From Shinella sp. PSBB067 (lineage in GTDB: Bacteria > Pseudomonadota > Alphaproteobacteria > Rhizobiales > Rhizobiaceae), in contig NZ_CP069303.1 of assembly GCF_016839145.1 (NCBI RefSeq), positions 1,736,001 to 1,800,000 of the forward strand: a stretch of 64,000 bases of DNA, in the 5' to 3' direction. The notes beneath the pieces are model-generated. The model ran no database searches and was not told the origin of the DNA. It was given only the letters and a program-made list of their open reading frames with translations. Positions 41,907-50,806 of the stretch are shown piece by piece. Numbering within the stretch: position 1 is the stretch's first letter; each line of letters opens with the position of its first letter. The translations under genes and the position numbers were made by a program.

Positions 41907-42110
41907 ATGGCAATAGCATTGGAACATCGCCCGGTCCGGCGTGCCCTGAGCACCCGCGATTCCGGCAGCCTCATCCATCTCCTCCGGGACGTGGCCGAAC
42001 GGGTCGTATCGGCCTGGCAACGCCATCGCGCCGAGCGCGAGCTGGAGAGCATGCCCTACGACCTGCGCAAGGACATCGGTTTTCGTGCAGCGGACAGGAC
42101 GACACGATGA
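41907..42110 (+). CDS. DUF1127 small protein
   Basis: 67 residues with the Arg-rich helix AERVVSAWQRHRAERELESM followed by PYDLRKDIGFRAADR, which is the DUF1127 signature. AAAGGA ribosome site lies before ATG 41907. It is the last gene before a strong terminator. A 20-codon frame starting at 42107 overlaps its stop but is probably not a gene. Confidence 0.82.
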   Translation: MAIALEHRPVRRALSTRDSGSLIHLLRDVAERVVSAWQRHRAERELESMPYDLRKDIGFRAADRTTR

Positions 42111-42156
42111 CGGACGCCGCTGGCGGCTGTACGCCGAAGGAAGACGACGCCCCCTG

Positions 42157-42193
42157 CCGCCGGAGCTGACTGGAAGGTCTCTCCGGCGGTTTT
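42157..42193 (+). terminator. Intrinsic terminator after the DUF1127 genes
   Basis: CCGCCGGAG / CTCCGGCGG stem with a loop of about 15 bases, followed by TTTT. Confidence 0.85.
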
Positions 42194-42196
42194 GCA

Positions 42197-42805
42197 TCAG
42201 GCCTTCAGGATCGGCACCTGGGGCGCGGCGGCAAGCGGCAGGACGCCCGTCAGCCGCGGATCGTCGAAGATCTCGATCTGGCGCTTCACCGGCGTGAAGC
42301 CCGAGCGGATGTAGAAGCCGAGCGCCTGCGGCGAATCCAGCGTGCAGGTATGCACCCAGAACCGCCGGATGGCGGAATGTCCCTCCCGCGACCAGGCGCG
42401 CGCGATCGCCCGGTTCATCAGCCAGCGCCCGGTGCCGGTGCCGATCGCCGATGCCGTCAGGCCGAAGAAGGCGAGTTCGCAGGCACCCTCCTCCCGGAAA
42501 TCGAGCTCCAGAAGCCCCTCCCCGCGCCCGTCCTTGACGACCGCATACACCTCGACGTCGGGATGACGCAGGATGGCGGCCAGCGCGTCTTCGGGAAGAA
42601 CAAGCCGCGACGCCCAGAGCCATTCGGTGCCGATACGGCTGTAGAGGTCGCGATACCAGGCGACGTCGGGCCTCTCGACGCGCTGGAGCACGATGCCCGG
42701 CTGTTCGGGATCGGCGCGCGGCGCCGGCGGCGCCGTCATCTCCAGTGAGGTCACGACCGCCGCGAGCTTTCCCGCCGGCACGTCCGAATATCCGTCTGAA
42801 AGCAT
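42197..42805 (-). CDS. GNAT-family N-acetyltransferase
   Basis: 202 residues from ATG 42805. GNAT features: VYAVVKDGRGEGLLELDF, ELAFFGLTASAIGTGTGRWLM (acetyl-CoA loop) and VHTCTLDSPQALGFYIRSGF. The acceptor is unknown. It is divergent from the AraC-GATase1 regulator, sharing a 272-base gap full of TGTCGCAA words, so it may be a target of that regulator. Confidence 0.83.
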   Translation of the reverse strand: MLSDGYSDVPAGKLAAVVTSLEMTAPPAPRADPEQPGIVLQRVERPDVAWYRDLYSRIGTEWLWASRLVLPEDALAAILRHPDVEVYAVVKDGRGEGLLELDFREEGACELAFFGLTASAIGTGTGRWLMNRAIARAWSREGHSAIRRFWVHTCTLDSPQALGFYIRSGFTPVKRQIEIFDDPRLTGVLPLAAAPQVPILKA

Positions 42806-42883
42806 TGATGTCCCTTCCAAGAATGCGCCTCCATGTGGCCGCGCCCGCACCGGCCTGTCAAACGGGAATCGTCGCCTTTCGGC

Positions 42884-43065
42884 TGTCGCAATCGGACGAT
42901 GCCTTGGGAGGGGTCGCAAATATGCAAGCCGTGGGCCTTTGTCACAATTCCGCCCGAACATACTGGCATTTCAGCGATACGCCACCTGTCACAGTCGCAA
43001 CCATCCTCGCCGCCGTCGCAAAAATGCTACCGCGCCCACCGTCTTGCCTGCGACGATTGCGACAT
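42884..43065. promoter_or_regulatory. Array of TGTCGCA/TGTCACA words between the GNAT and AraC-GATase1 genes
   Basis: In 182 bases there are TGTCGCA (42884), GTCGCAA (42913), TGTCACAA (42940), TGTCACA then GTCGCAA (42987-43000), GTCGCAAA (43015), and inverted TGCGACG and TGCGACA (43049, 43058). AraC-GATase1 regulators such as Pseudomonas ArgR recognise TGTCGC-type half-sites. Probable autoregulatory and GNAT operator region. Confidence 0.6.
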
Positions 43066-43077
43066 TCCGGCCCCAGC

Positions 43078-44097
43078 ATGGACACTCCGATGAACAAGCA
43101 AAACGTCAAGAAGCGCTCTCTCGTTTTCTTCCTTGTGCCCAACTTCTCCATGCTGCCCTTCTCGGCGGCCATCGAGACGCTGCGCATCGCCAACCGCATG
43201 CTCGGCTACGAGGCCTATACCTGGCGCCTCGCCTCCACGGACGGCCAGCAGGTGCTGTCCTCTAGCGGCATCGGCATCGAGGTCAATTCCTCGCTTGCCG
43301 ACGAGCGCAAGTATCTCGGTGGCGAGAACCGGCCCTCCATGGTGCTGGTCTGCTCGGGCATCTATGTCGAGGACTTCTCCAACAAGTCCGTCAACGCCTG
43401 GCTGCGCGAGGTCTACAATCGCGGCATCGCCGTCGGCTCGCTCTGTACCGGCGCCCATGTCCTGGCCCAGGCCGGCCTTCTCTCGGGCAAGCGCTGCGCC
43501 ATCCACTGGGAGAACCTGCCGGGCTTTGCCGAGGCTTTCCCGCAGGCCGACGTCTATGCCGACCTCTACGAGATCGACAGCAACATCTACACCTGTGCCG
43601 GCGGCACCGCCTCGCTCGACATGATGCTGAACCTGATCGACCAGGATTTCGGCGAGAACCTCGTCAACCGCGTCTGCGAGCAGGCGCTGACCGACCGCGT
43701 GCGCGGCCCGCACGACCGCCAGCGCCTGCCGCTGCGCGCCCGCCTCGGCGTGCAGAACGCCAAGGTGCTGTCGATCATCGAGCTCATGGAAAAGAACCTC
43801 TCCGAGCCGCTGTCGCTGCTGGAGATCGCCGACGGGGCCGACCTGTCGCGCCGCCAGATCGAACGCCTGTTCCGCCAGGAGATGGGCCGCTCCCCGGCCC
43901 GCTACTATCTGGAAATCCGGCTCGACCGCGCCCGCCACCTGCTGGTGCAGTCCTCCATGCCGGTGGTGGAAGTGGCCGTCGCCTGCGGCTTCGTCTCCGC
44001 ATCGCACTTTTCCAAGTGCTATCGCGAGCTCTACAACCGCTCGCCCCAGCAGGAGCGCGCCGAGCGCAAGCTGACGCTCTCGGCCATCGCGCGCTGA
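43078..44097 (+). CDS. GlxA-family AraC regulator (GATase1 plus HTH), GbdR/CdhR-like
   Basis: 339 residues from ATG 43078. N-terminal DJ-1/PfpI-like domain (LVFFLVPNFSMLPFSAAIET, VGSLCTGAHVLAQAGLL, CAGGTASLDMMLNLI) and a C-terminal AraC HTH (LSEPLSLLEIADGADLSRRQ, VAVACGFVSASHFSKCYRE). Proteins of this type sense glycine betaine, dimethylglycine or carnitine (GbdR, CdhR). Since the window also holds a betaine transporter, bmt and MttB, this is the best candidate regulator of the demethylation genes. The ligand is inferred from context. Confidence 0.85.
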   Translation: MDTPMNKQNVKKRSLVFFLVPNFSMLPFSAAIETLRIANRMLGYEAYTWRLASTDGQQVLSSSGIGIEVNSSLADERKYLGGENRPSMVLVCSGIYVEDFSNKSVNAWLREVYNRGIAVGSLCTGAHVLAQAGLLSGKRCAIHWENLPGFAEAFPQADVYADLYEIDSNIYTCAGGTASLDMMLNLIDQDFGENLVNRVCEQALTDRVRGPHDRQRLPLRARLGVQNAKVLSIIELMEKNLSEPLSLLEIADGADLSRRQIERLFRQEMGRSPARYYLEIRLDRARHLLVQSSMPVVEVAVACGFVSASHFSKCYRELYNRSPQQERAERKLTLSAIAR

Positions 44098-44133
44098 CCA
44101 CCCGAGCGGCGGGCCTCGCCTTCGCGGCTGGGC

Positions 44134-45462
44134 TCAGCTCGCCAGCGCGCTCATCAGCGAGAGCTCGGAGAAGACGCAGTTCCGGCCGGCATGCTTGGCC
44201 ATGTAGAGGAACTGGTCGGCCGCGTTCAGATAGTTGTCGAAGGTTTCCCGCCCGGAAATGGCCGCAAGGCCCACGGAGACGGTGACCGTCAGCGGCTCGC
44301 CGTCGGCATTGATGGGCTGTGCCGCAAGTTCCCCGCGCAGCCGCTCGCAATTCGCCAGCGCTTCCTCCAGCCCGAGGCCGTGGAAGATGATGCCGAACTC
44401 CTCGCCGCCGAGACGCGCAAGGAGGTGCCGGTCGCCCACCCGATGCCTGAGGCGGCGCGATATGGCCTTCAGCACGACGTCGCCGACCTCATGGCCGTAG
44501 GTGTCGTTGAGACGCTTGAAATGGTCGATGTCGAGGATGGCGATCGACATGGCCTCGCCGCGGCGCAGCGCCTGGTCGACGAGCCGCGGCCCCGCCTCGA
44601 AGAAGTAGCGGCGGTTGTAGATGTCCGTCAGGTAGTCCCGCGCGGCGATGCGATGCAGCGACTGCACCCGCTTCTGGATGGCCGCCACATGGAAGATGCG
44701 GCTGTTGAACTCCTCCACGAGGAAGGGTTTCTGGATGTATTCGTCGCCGCCCGCGCGCAGGAACCGCGCGGCCACCATCCGGTCCTCCGACCGGGAAAGG
44801 CCGACGACGCGCACCATGTCGTCGCCGTGCCTCTGGCGGATTTCCCGCAGCAGCGCGAAGCCGTCCATGTCGGCAAGATCGAGGTCTGTCACCACCATGT
44901 CGATCCCGCCATGGGAATCCAGGACTTCCAGCGCCGCGGTGCCGTTTTCGACGGCGACGATCTGGAAGCGCTGCTTGGCGATCAGGCCCAGTTGCTGCTG
45001 GAGGCTTTCCGGGTCCGAATCGACGACCAGCACCTGCGTCTTGCCGCTCGTCAGGATGCGGTCGACGGCCAGCACGAGCTGCTGCATCGCCGCCGGACTG
45101 TCCTTGACGACATAGTCGAGCACGTTCTTGGCCAGAATCTGGTCGCGCGTCGCCTCGCTGAACGAGCCGGTGAAGACCAGCGGCGCGATGCCCTTGGAGA
45201 TCACGTAGTCGAGCGCCTCGCAGTTCGGCGCGTCGGGCAGGTTGAGGTCGAGAACGGCAAGCGCGAATTCCGGCGCTTCGGACTGGAAGATGGTTCGCAC
45301 CGCCGCCATGCTCGCGCAATGGATGACGGAAAGGCCCAGTTCCTTCTCCAGCCGGTAGGTGAGCGCCGTGGAGAACATGCGGGAATCTTCCACGAGCAGG
45401 ACCTGCTGGCCGCAATGGCGCAGAAATGCAGGCCCTCGCTGCGGATTTGGATCCACTCCCAC
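44134..45462 (-). CDS. Two-receiver GGDEF diguanylate cyclase (PleD-like)
   Basis: 442 residues from GTG 45462. The first receiver has acceptor Asp72 (AVLDLNLPD), the second Asp193 (VVTDLDLADMDG). The C-terminal GGDEF domain has an intact active-site LGGEEFG. No RxxD inhibitory site lies at the usual five-residue spacing before it. It should make c-di-GMP under phosphorelay control. The receiver-only gene at 45584 is upstream on the same strand and similar in the first two domains, so they probably arose by duplication. Confidence 0.86.
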   Translation of the reverse strand: MGVDPNPQRGPAFLRHCGQQVLLVEDSRMFSTALTYRLEKELGLSVIHCASMAAVRTIFQSEAPEFALAVLDLNLPDAPNCEALDYVISKGIAPLVFTGSFSEATRDQILAKNVLDYVVKDSPAAMQQLVLAVDRILTSGKTQVLVVDSDPESLQQQLGLIAKQRFQIVAVENGTAALEVLDSHGGIDMVVTDLDLADMDGFALLREIRQRHGDDMVRVVGLSRSEDRMVAARFLRAGGDEYIQKPFLVEEFNSRIFHVAAIQKRVQSLHRIAARDYLTDIYNRRYFFEAGPRLVDQALRRGEAMSIAILDIDHFKRLNDTYGHEVGDVVLKAISRRLRHRVGDRHLLARLGGEEFGIIFHGLGLEEALANCERLRGELAAQPINADGEPLTVTVSVGLAAISGRETFDNYLNAADQFLYMAKHAGRNCVFSELSLMSALAS

Positions 45463-45583
45463 GTCGTCCAGTACCTTTAATGCTCCCGTTGGCGCGCATT
45501 ACAAACCACCGGTTTTACCAAGTGGTTAACTCGGGCAGAAATATCTCACGTAACGTAAGGGACAGAACCGGGTGGATCGCCAC

Positions 45584-46411
45584 CTAGCTTGCCAGCTTGA
45601 GCTGCGCCGTCCTGATCTGGGTAAGCGTATCGAGATTCTGGTTCACGCGGCAGTAGAACTCCTCGTCGATGAACGGCCGCATGATGAAATCGTTGCCGCC
45701 GGCCTTGAGAAAGCGGGCGGAAAGCAGCCGGTCCGTCGAGGAGGACACGCCGATGATGCGCAACTGATGCGAGCCCGTCGTGCCGCGAATGCGCCGCGTC
45801 AGCTCGAAGCCGTCGATGTCGGGCATGTTGTAGTCGGTGATCATCAGGCCGATGTCGGGGTTCGCCTTGAGCAGCGCGAGCGCGCCGGCACCGTTCTCGG
45901 CGACGCTGACGCGGAAGTTGTAGCGCTTGAGGCGCGTGGAGAGCAGCGCGCGGGCCGTCGCGCTGTCATCGACGATCAGGACATGGTGCTGGTGGTTGGT
46001 CAGGAACCGGCAGACGGATTCGGCCAGCATGTCCACCGCGAAGATATTGTCCTTGATGATGTAATCGACGATTTCCTTGGAGAGGAGCTGGTCGCGCGTC
46101 TTCTGCTGGAAGGTGCCGGTGAAGACGATGGTGGGAATGGAAAGGTCGACCAGGTAGTTCAGCGCCTCGCCGTTCTCCGCGCCCGGCAGGTTGATGTTGG
46201 AGATCGCCAGCGTGATCTTCTCGCTGGACTTGTCATAGGCGAGCTCCAGGTCCTCGAAGCTGCGGCAGATCTCGACGTCGATGCCGAAAAGCTCCTTCAG
46301 CCGCTTCGAGATCATGGACGTGAAGACATTCGAGTCCTCGGCAACAAGAATGCGATGGTGCGAGAGAGACGCGCCGGAATACTGCATCCCGGAAATGCCG
46401 ATAAACGCCAT
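45584..46411 (-). CDS. Tandem-receiver response regulator without output domain
   Basis: 275 residues. Two receiver domains; the first keeps the acidic pair (VAEDSNVF) but has Asn72 (ISNINLPG) at the phospho-acceptor position, so it is probably not phosphorylated. The second has Asp193 (MITDYNMPDIDGFEL) and looks normal. Its arrangement mirrors the REC-REC part of the adjacent diguanylate cyclase. It may act as a partner or decoy for the same kinase. Confidence 0.82.
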   Translation of the reverse strand: MAFIGISGMQYSGASLSHHRILVAEDSNVFTSMISKRLKELFGIDVEICRSFEDLELAYDKSSEKITLAISNINLPGAENGEALNYLVDLSIPTIVFTGTFQQKTRDQLLSKEIVDYIIKDNIFAVDMLAESVCRFLTNHQHHVLIVDDSATARALLSTRLKRYNFRVSVAENGAGALALLKANPDIGLMITDYNMPDIDGFELTRRIRGTTGSHQLRIIGVSSSTDRLLSARFLKAGGNDFIMRPFIDEEFYCRVNQNLDTLTQIRTAQLKLAS

Positions 46412-46550
46412 GATATGCCTTCGTCATATGGATTTTCCCCAGATTAAGGGGTAGCGGCAACCTTTTGCGAAAGCGTTAAGTTCGCAGGGCATGAAAGCGC
46501 GGGGTAAAATCCCTGCCCTGTCGGCAGCCAGTCTTGCGCGCACAAGAAAA

Positions 46551-46582
46551 GCGGCGTGGCTTTTCTTCCACGCCGCTTTCGT
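46551..46582 (-). terminator. Intrinsic terminator after the periplasmic protein gene
   Basis: Minus-strand stem AAAGCGGCGTGG / CCACGCCGCTTT with an 8-base loop, ending in a short T-rich tract. Confidence 0.75.
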
Positions 46583-46599
46583 GAAACTTCGCCGGGAGA

Positions 46600-46863
46600 T
46601 TACTTGACCGAGGCGGCGCCGCCTTCGATCTCGACGCTCTCGCCGCCGTTGAGCGCGATGCGGTCGCCGTTCGGCAGGGTGAGGAAACAGCCCGAGGGGC
46701 AGATCGTCTCAGTCGCGCCGGGTTCCAGCGCCACTTCCATCCGGCTGCCGCCCTCGACGACGACGAGCACCTGCGTATCGGCATCCTTGTTGGTGACCGA
46801 GGCAGCCATGGCCGGAGCGGACATTGCAGCCGACACCAGCAGCATCATGATCATTCGCTTCAT
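46600..46863 (-). CDS. Small secreted protein of unknown function
   Basis: 87 residues with a clear signal peptide (MIMMLLVSAAMSAPAMA). The mature part is a likely beta protein (QVLVVVEGGSRMEVALEPGA, TICPSGCFLTLPNGDRIAL) with two cysteines that could form a disulfide. No family recognised. It has its own terminator. Confidence 0.7.
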   Translation of the reverse strand: MKRMIMMLLVSAAMSAPAMAASVTNKDADTQVLVVVEGGSRMEVALEPGATETICPSGCFLTLPNGDRIALNGGESVEIEGGAASVK

Positions 46864-47009
46864 TTTCGCCCGGCGCCTGCGCGCCGCCCCTGTTCAAACC
46901 CTCGGATGGAACACTAACGTTCCCTGCCCGGATTTGCATGTGTTTTATGCGGGTCGTGCTGAATGCAGCGTGAATGCGGCGTTCATGTGCCGGGAATCGG
47001 GCATCCGCC

Positions 47010-49526
47010 TCAGGTCTTCGCGGTCTCCTCGTCGGGGCCGCGACGCTTGCGACCGCCGGCCGGGCGAACCTTCTGCGTCGCCTGGTCGAGAAGCGCGGTG
47101 ATGAGCTCGGCGCCTTCCTTCGAAATCTTGACGGGCACCTCCGGCGCTGCCGGCCCGCCGATGGCGATGTTCTCGGCGCGGAAGCGCTCGAGGATGGCGG
47201 CACGCAGTTCCGACTTGACGCCGGTGCCGTTGAGGATGTCCGCAAGGAAGGCGCGGATCTCGAAGTCGAGCGTCGCTGCGGAAAAGGCCTGGAACACCAC
47301 CGTCGGCTCGGGATTGCGCAGGAGGCCCTGCTGCGCGCGCACGACCTCCGCCAGAAGCTCCTGCACCAGGCGCGGATCGTTGCCGGCATGGACGCTGATC
47401 GCCACCTCGACGCGGCCGAGCTTGTTGCGGTGCGTCCAGTTGCCGACCTGCCCGTTGATGAGCACGGAGTTCGGCACGATCACCGTCTGGCGCTGGAAGG
47501 TCTCGATCTCCGTGGCGCGCACGGAAATGCGGCGAACGAAGCCTTCCGTCGTGCCCGCCACCACCCAGTCGCCCACCTTGAAGGGACGCTCGGCGAGCAG
47601 GATGAGGCCCGACACGAAGTTCGACACGATGTTCTGCAGGCCGAAACCGATACCGAGCGAGAGGGCACCGGCGACGAGCGCGAGGCTGGAAAGGTTGATG
47701 CCCGCCGCCGATATGCCGACGAGGCCGGCAAGCGCCACCCCGGCATAACCGACCGCGGTGCGCACGGAATTGCGCACGCCGGCATCGACCTGGCTGCGCG
47801 CCAGCACGTTGCCGTCTACCCATTTCTGGAACCAGCGCGTGACGACGAGGCCGACGACGAAGAGAACGATGCCCGCCAGGATCCCGACCAGCGATATGGT
47901 GATGGTGCCGATGCGGATTTCCGTGAAGATGCGGTAGGCCCAGGATTCGATGTCGGCGACCTGGAAGCCCCATTGCAGCAGGATCAGCGGCACGAAGAAC
48001 ACGAAGATCAGCAGATAGATCGCCAGCCCCGCCGCAAGGCCGATCTGGTCGAGCGCCACCTGGCCGAGGCCGAACCGCTCCTCCAGCCGCTTGCCGACCG
48101 CCGTTTCGGCAAAGGCGTTCGTCGCCGAGACGGCGCGGCCGGAGAGGAAGCCGATATACATCGTCACCACCACCGCGCCCGTCACGACGATCTGCGTGGC
48201 GACGAACCGCGCCATGCCGACGTAGCCGAGCAGCGAGGAGAGCACGAGGCCGAGGCCGATCAGGATCAGGAGGACGAAGATCGAGCGCGGCCATGGACGC
48301 CCCGGCGAATTCGGCGGCTCGCCGCGGTGCAGCACGGGCTTGACGAAGGCGGTGACGACGAGCAGCACGCCGATGACGATCGAGGCGAAGAAGCTCTTCA
48401 CCACCGTCAGAACCACGGGCGAGCCGAGCACCTCGCTGATCGTGCCGAGGAAATAGTCAGCCCCGTTGACGATCGCCATGCTGAAGATCAGCAGCCACAG
48501 CCGCCGCGCCCCGCGGTCGGAAACCCGCACCAGCCGCCAGTGTCCGTCGCCCGGCGAGAGCACCGCATTGGCGAGCTGCGCGACGAAATAGACCGCGACC
48601 ACCACGCCGAGCGCGATGGCGACGATCGGCGCGATGTCGGTGCGCAGCACCTTGAAGGCGTCGAGGAAGAAGTAGCTTGCCCCCGCGAAGGCGCCCGCGG
48701 CCATCGTCGGCAGGATCGTCGACCAGAAGGCGACGGAAAGGCGCGTGATATAGTGTGGCTTCTCCTGCCGGGCGGCGCGGGTGATATAGGGCGAGAACAG
48801 CCGGTAGCTGCCGGACAGCAGCACCAGGGCGGCCATCAGCGACAGAGTCACCGCGCCCAGAAGCTGCATGCGCTTGAACTTCCAGACGAATTGCAGCCAG
48901 GCCGTCACGGTGCGGCTGAGCGTCTGCGTTTCCGCGGCGAATGCCCCGCCGGCGTCGGAGAAGAGGTCGGCACTGATTTCGGTGCGCTTGAGGATGGCGT
49001 CGGTGAAGAGCTGGCGGCGGATTTCGGTGACGCGGTTGGAAACCTTCGTCGCCTCGATCGAAAGGTTTTCCGCCTCCCCCGTCAGGGCGTTGATCTCGTT
49101 GCGCTCGGCCGCGAGCTTCTTGCGCTCCTCGACGACGACGTCGGCCTCGGGCGGCGCCCCTTCCGCCGGCGGATCGCCAAGCTCCGTCTGGCGTGCCTTG
49201 ATCGCCTCCAGGCGGGGCCGCGTCGCGACTGAAATCGCGAGGATGGACCGGTTCAGCGCCTCGGCCTCGACCTTCAGGTCGACGAGGCGGGCATCGTCGT
49301 CGCGGTACTTCTCGACCCGCTCGCGGATGGAGTTGAGCTGCGCGCCCGCCTTGTCGAGATCGGCGCTTGCCTGCTGGAGTTGCGTCGCCGTATCGGCCGC
49401 AGGCGCCGATGCGGTCTGCGCAAGGGCGGGCGACGCGGCAAGCAGCATGACTGCGAGAAGGACGGACAGAAGGCGGGAAATCGGCACAGGCCCCTCGCTG
49501 GACGGAAACAGACGCATCGCAACCAT
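47010..49526 (-). CDS. Large MscS-family mechanosensitive channel with DUF3772-type N-terminus
   Basis: 838 residues from ATG 49526. Signal peptide (LLSVLLAVMLLAASPALA), a periplasmic coiled-coil region (ADLDKAGAQLNSIRERVEKY), roughly ten hydrophobic segments, and a C-terminal MscS core with ALVAGALSLGIGFGLQNIVS, FKVGDWVVAGTTEGFVRRIS and VIVPNSVLINGQVGNWT. It should protect against hypo-osmotic shock. A longer open frame continues upstream through the DUF924 gene and is not coding there. Confidence 0.87.
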   Translation of the reverse strand: MVAMRLFPSSEGPVPISRLLSVLLAVMLLAASPALAQTASAPAADTATQLQQASADLDKAGAQLNSIRERVEKYRDDDARLVDLKVEAEALNRSILAISVATRPRLEAIKARQTELGDPPAEGAPPEADVVVEERKKLAAERNEINALTGEAENLSIEATKVSNRVTEIRRQLFTDAILKRTEISADLFSDAGGAFAAETQTLSRTVTAWLQFVWKFKRMQLLGAVTLSLMAALVLLSGSYRLFSPYITRAARQEKPHYITRLSVAFWSTILPTMAAGAFAGASYFFLDAFKVLRTDIAPIVAIALGVVVAVYFVAQLANAVLSPGDGHWRLVRVSDRGARRLWLLIFSMAIVNGADYFLGTISEVLGSPVVLTVVKSFFASIVIGVLLVVTAFVKPVLHRGEPPNSPGRPWPRSIFVLLILIGLGLVLSSLLGYVGMARFVATQIVVTGAVVVTMYIGFLSGRAVSATNAFAETAVGKRLEERFGLGQVALDQIGLAAGLAIYLLIFVFFVPLILLQWGFQVADIESWAYRIFTEIRIGTITISLVGILAGIVLFVVGLVVTRWFQKWVDGNVLARSQVDAGVRNSVRTAVGYAGVALAGLVGISAAGINLSSLALVAGALSLGIGFGLQNIVSNFVSGLILLAERPFKVGDWVVAGTTEGFVRRISVRATEIETFQRQTVIVPNSVLINGQVGNWTHRNKLGRVEVAISVHAGNDPRLVQELLAEVVRAQQGLLRNPEPTVVFQAFSAATLDFEIRAFLADILNGTGVKSELRAAILERFRAENIAIGGPAAPEVPVKISKEGAELITALLDQATQKVRPAGGRKRRGPDEETAKT

Positions 49527-49585
49527 GCGATTCCGCACCTTTCTAGCCATGAATGCGGCCATTTTAAACCGGCTTGCCACGAGTG

Positions 49586-50137
49586 CTAGAACCCGGCGCC
49601 CGGTTCGGCCAGGTAGGCCTCCTCCCGCGGCGTCGACGGGCGGCCGAGGAAGGGATTGCGGTGGGGAAAGCGGCCGTATTCGGCGATGACGTCCCGATGC
49701 CGCACGGCATAGTCGAGATACATCTCGTCCCCGTGCGCCTCGAACAGCGAAACCGAAAGCTCCTGGTCCGCCAGTTCCTCTGAATGCTCGAAGGGCATGT
49801 AGAAGAAATGCCGGCGGCCGTACTCGACCAGCGTGTCCGCTCCCGCCTCCAGCGCCAGCCGCGCCTCGCGCCTGGCGATCCAGTCCGTCGCGAAAGCCAT
49901 CGGCGAGGCGCGGTACATGTTGCGGGGAAACTGGTCGAGCACGATGATCGCCGCCAGCCGCGCCTGCGGGCTCGCCCGCCATTCCGGCGTCACCTCGCGG
50001 GAAAGCGCGAGATGGGTGGCGGCGAACTGCTCGCGCACCCGCGCATCGAGCTCGGGCGTCGATTGCCACCAGTCCTTCGCCGTCAGCGTCTCGCACCAAT
50101 AGCCCACCACCTCTTCCGGCCGCTTCATTCCATCCAT
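49586..50137 (-). CDS. DUF924 family protein
   Basis: 183 residues from ATG 50137, with a GGAGG site. DUF924 signatures: VGYWCETLTAKDWW, ARLAAIIVLDQFPRNMYRAS, FFYMPFEHSEELADQELSVS and GRFPHRNPFLGRPSTPREEA. Function is unknown; the fold is helical and TPR-like. Probably a single gene. Confidence 0.87.
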   Translation of the reverse strand: MDGMKRPEEVVGYWCETLTAKDWWQSTPELDARVREQFAATHLALSREVTPEWRASPQARLAAIIVLDQFPRNMYRASPMAFATDWIARREARLALEAGADTLVEYGRRHFFYMPFEHSEELADQELSVSLFEAHGDEMYLDYAVRHRDVIAEYGRFPHRNPFLGRPSTPREEAYLAEPGAGF

Positions 50138-50286
50138 GCCAAAGCCTCCATTCGTCTCCGCTGCAATATGGCGGAGGGAGGCAGGGTTGCAAGTGCGGGG
50201 CGCAGCCGGGCCGGCCAAATGCCTTGCGCCGGAACATTTCCCGCCATTCCTGATTGTAGATTGAGATCACCGAGCGAGGTTTCGTC

Positions 50287-50541
50287 ATGGAAAGCGCTGA
50301 CAACTGGAACAAGCCCGTCGTGCTGGCGAACACCGAGGCGCAATCCTTCGTGGTGGTGCGCAATTCCCTCGAAGCCGCCGCCTATCTTCTGCAATTCTGG
50401 CCGCGACAGCACGGCACCGCCTTCCGCAAGGCGATCCGCATCTGCGCGGACGCCCTCGACGGCGACGCGGGCGAGGAGGAAGTGCGCGGCGCCTTCCTGG
50501 CCGCCGCGCACGAGGCGAAGATCGCCATCACCATCCACTGA
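50287..50541 (+). CDS. DUF982 small protein
   Basis: 84 residues with the DUF982 pattern: FVVVRNSLEAAAYLLQFWP, HGTAFRKAIRICADALDG, AREVRGAFLAAAHEAKI-like end. The function is unknown; family members are frequent and stress-linked in rhizobia. A GGAAC with an imperfect partner 17 bases on (50231) lies upstream. A second DUF982 gene is at 58425. Confidence 0.83.
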   Translation: MESADNWNKPVVLANTEAQSFVVVRNSLEAAAYLLQFWPRQHGTAFRKAIRICADALDGDAGEEEVRGAFLAAAHEAKIAITIH

Positions 50542-50733
50542 TCAGCGCAACGCGCGGGCGTGCTTTGCGGGCTCGTCGTTCTCGTCCGGATTGGGGTTGG
50601 GCTCCTCGTCCGGCAAGAGGTCGGGATCGGGCTCCTTGACCGGCGGCGACGGATTGTCGATCGGCGGCAGGTCCGGAATAGGGCTCGGGCCGGGGCCCGG
50701 AGAGGGATTGGGGTCGTTGGGAATAATGGCCAT
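50542..50733 (-). CDS. Small Pro/Asp-rich protein
   Basis: 63 residues from ATG 50733, preceded by AAGGAG. Low-complexity composition: NDPNPSPGPGPSPIPDLPPI then PDPDLLPDEEPNPNPDEND. It is likely disordered and has no signal peptide. Such short proline-rich proteins occur in rhizobial stress regions but have no known role. Its stop abuts the DUF982 stop. Confidence 0.6.
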   Translation of the reverse strand: MAIIPNDPNPSPGPGPSPIPDLPPIDNPSPPVKEPDPDLLPDEEPNPNPDENDEPAKHARALR

Positions 50734-50806
50734 GTCAATCTCCTTGAGGGGACGGCACATGCGAACCGCAAGCGTTCCCTCGCCGGGAACGCCGTTGCGC
50801 TCGCGC

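Noticed and set aside
42107..42169. 20-codon frame overlapping the DUF1127 stop
   Set aside because: Too short and too close to the terminator to support; no ribosome site of its own.
46874..46935. EcfG-type promoter for the secreted protein at 46600
   Set aside because: On the minus strand GGAAC and GTT are 19 bases apart, outside the 17-18 seen for the others.
50231..50254. EcfG-type promoter for the DUF982 gene at 50287
   Set aside because: GGAAC is followed 17 bases later by ATT and not GTT, one key mismatch, so it was not counted among the seven.
47010..50363. 1117-codon frame as one giant MscS protein
   Set aside because: The first 280 codons run over the DUF924 gene in a different frame and lack structure; the signal peptide near 49500 marks the true start region.
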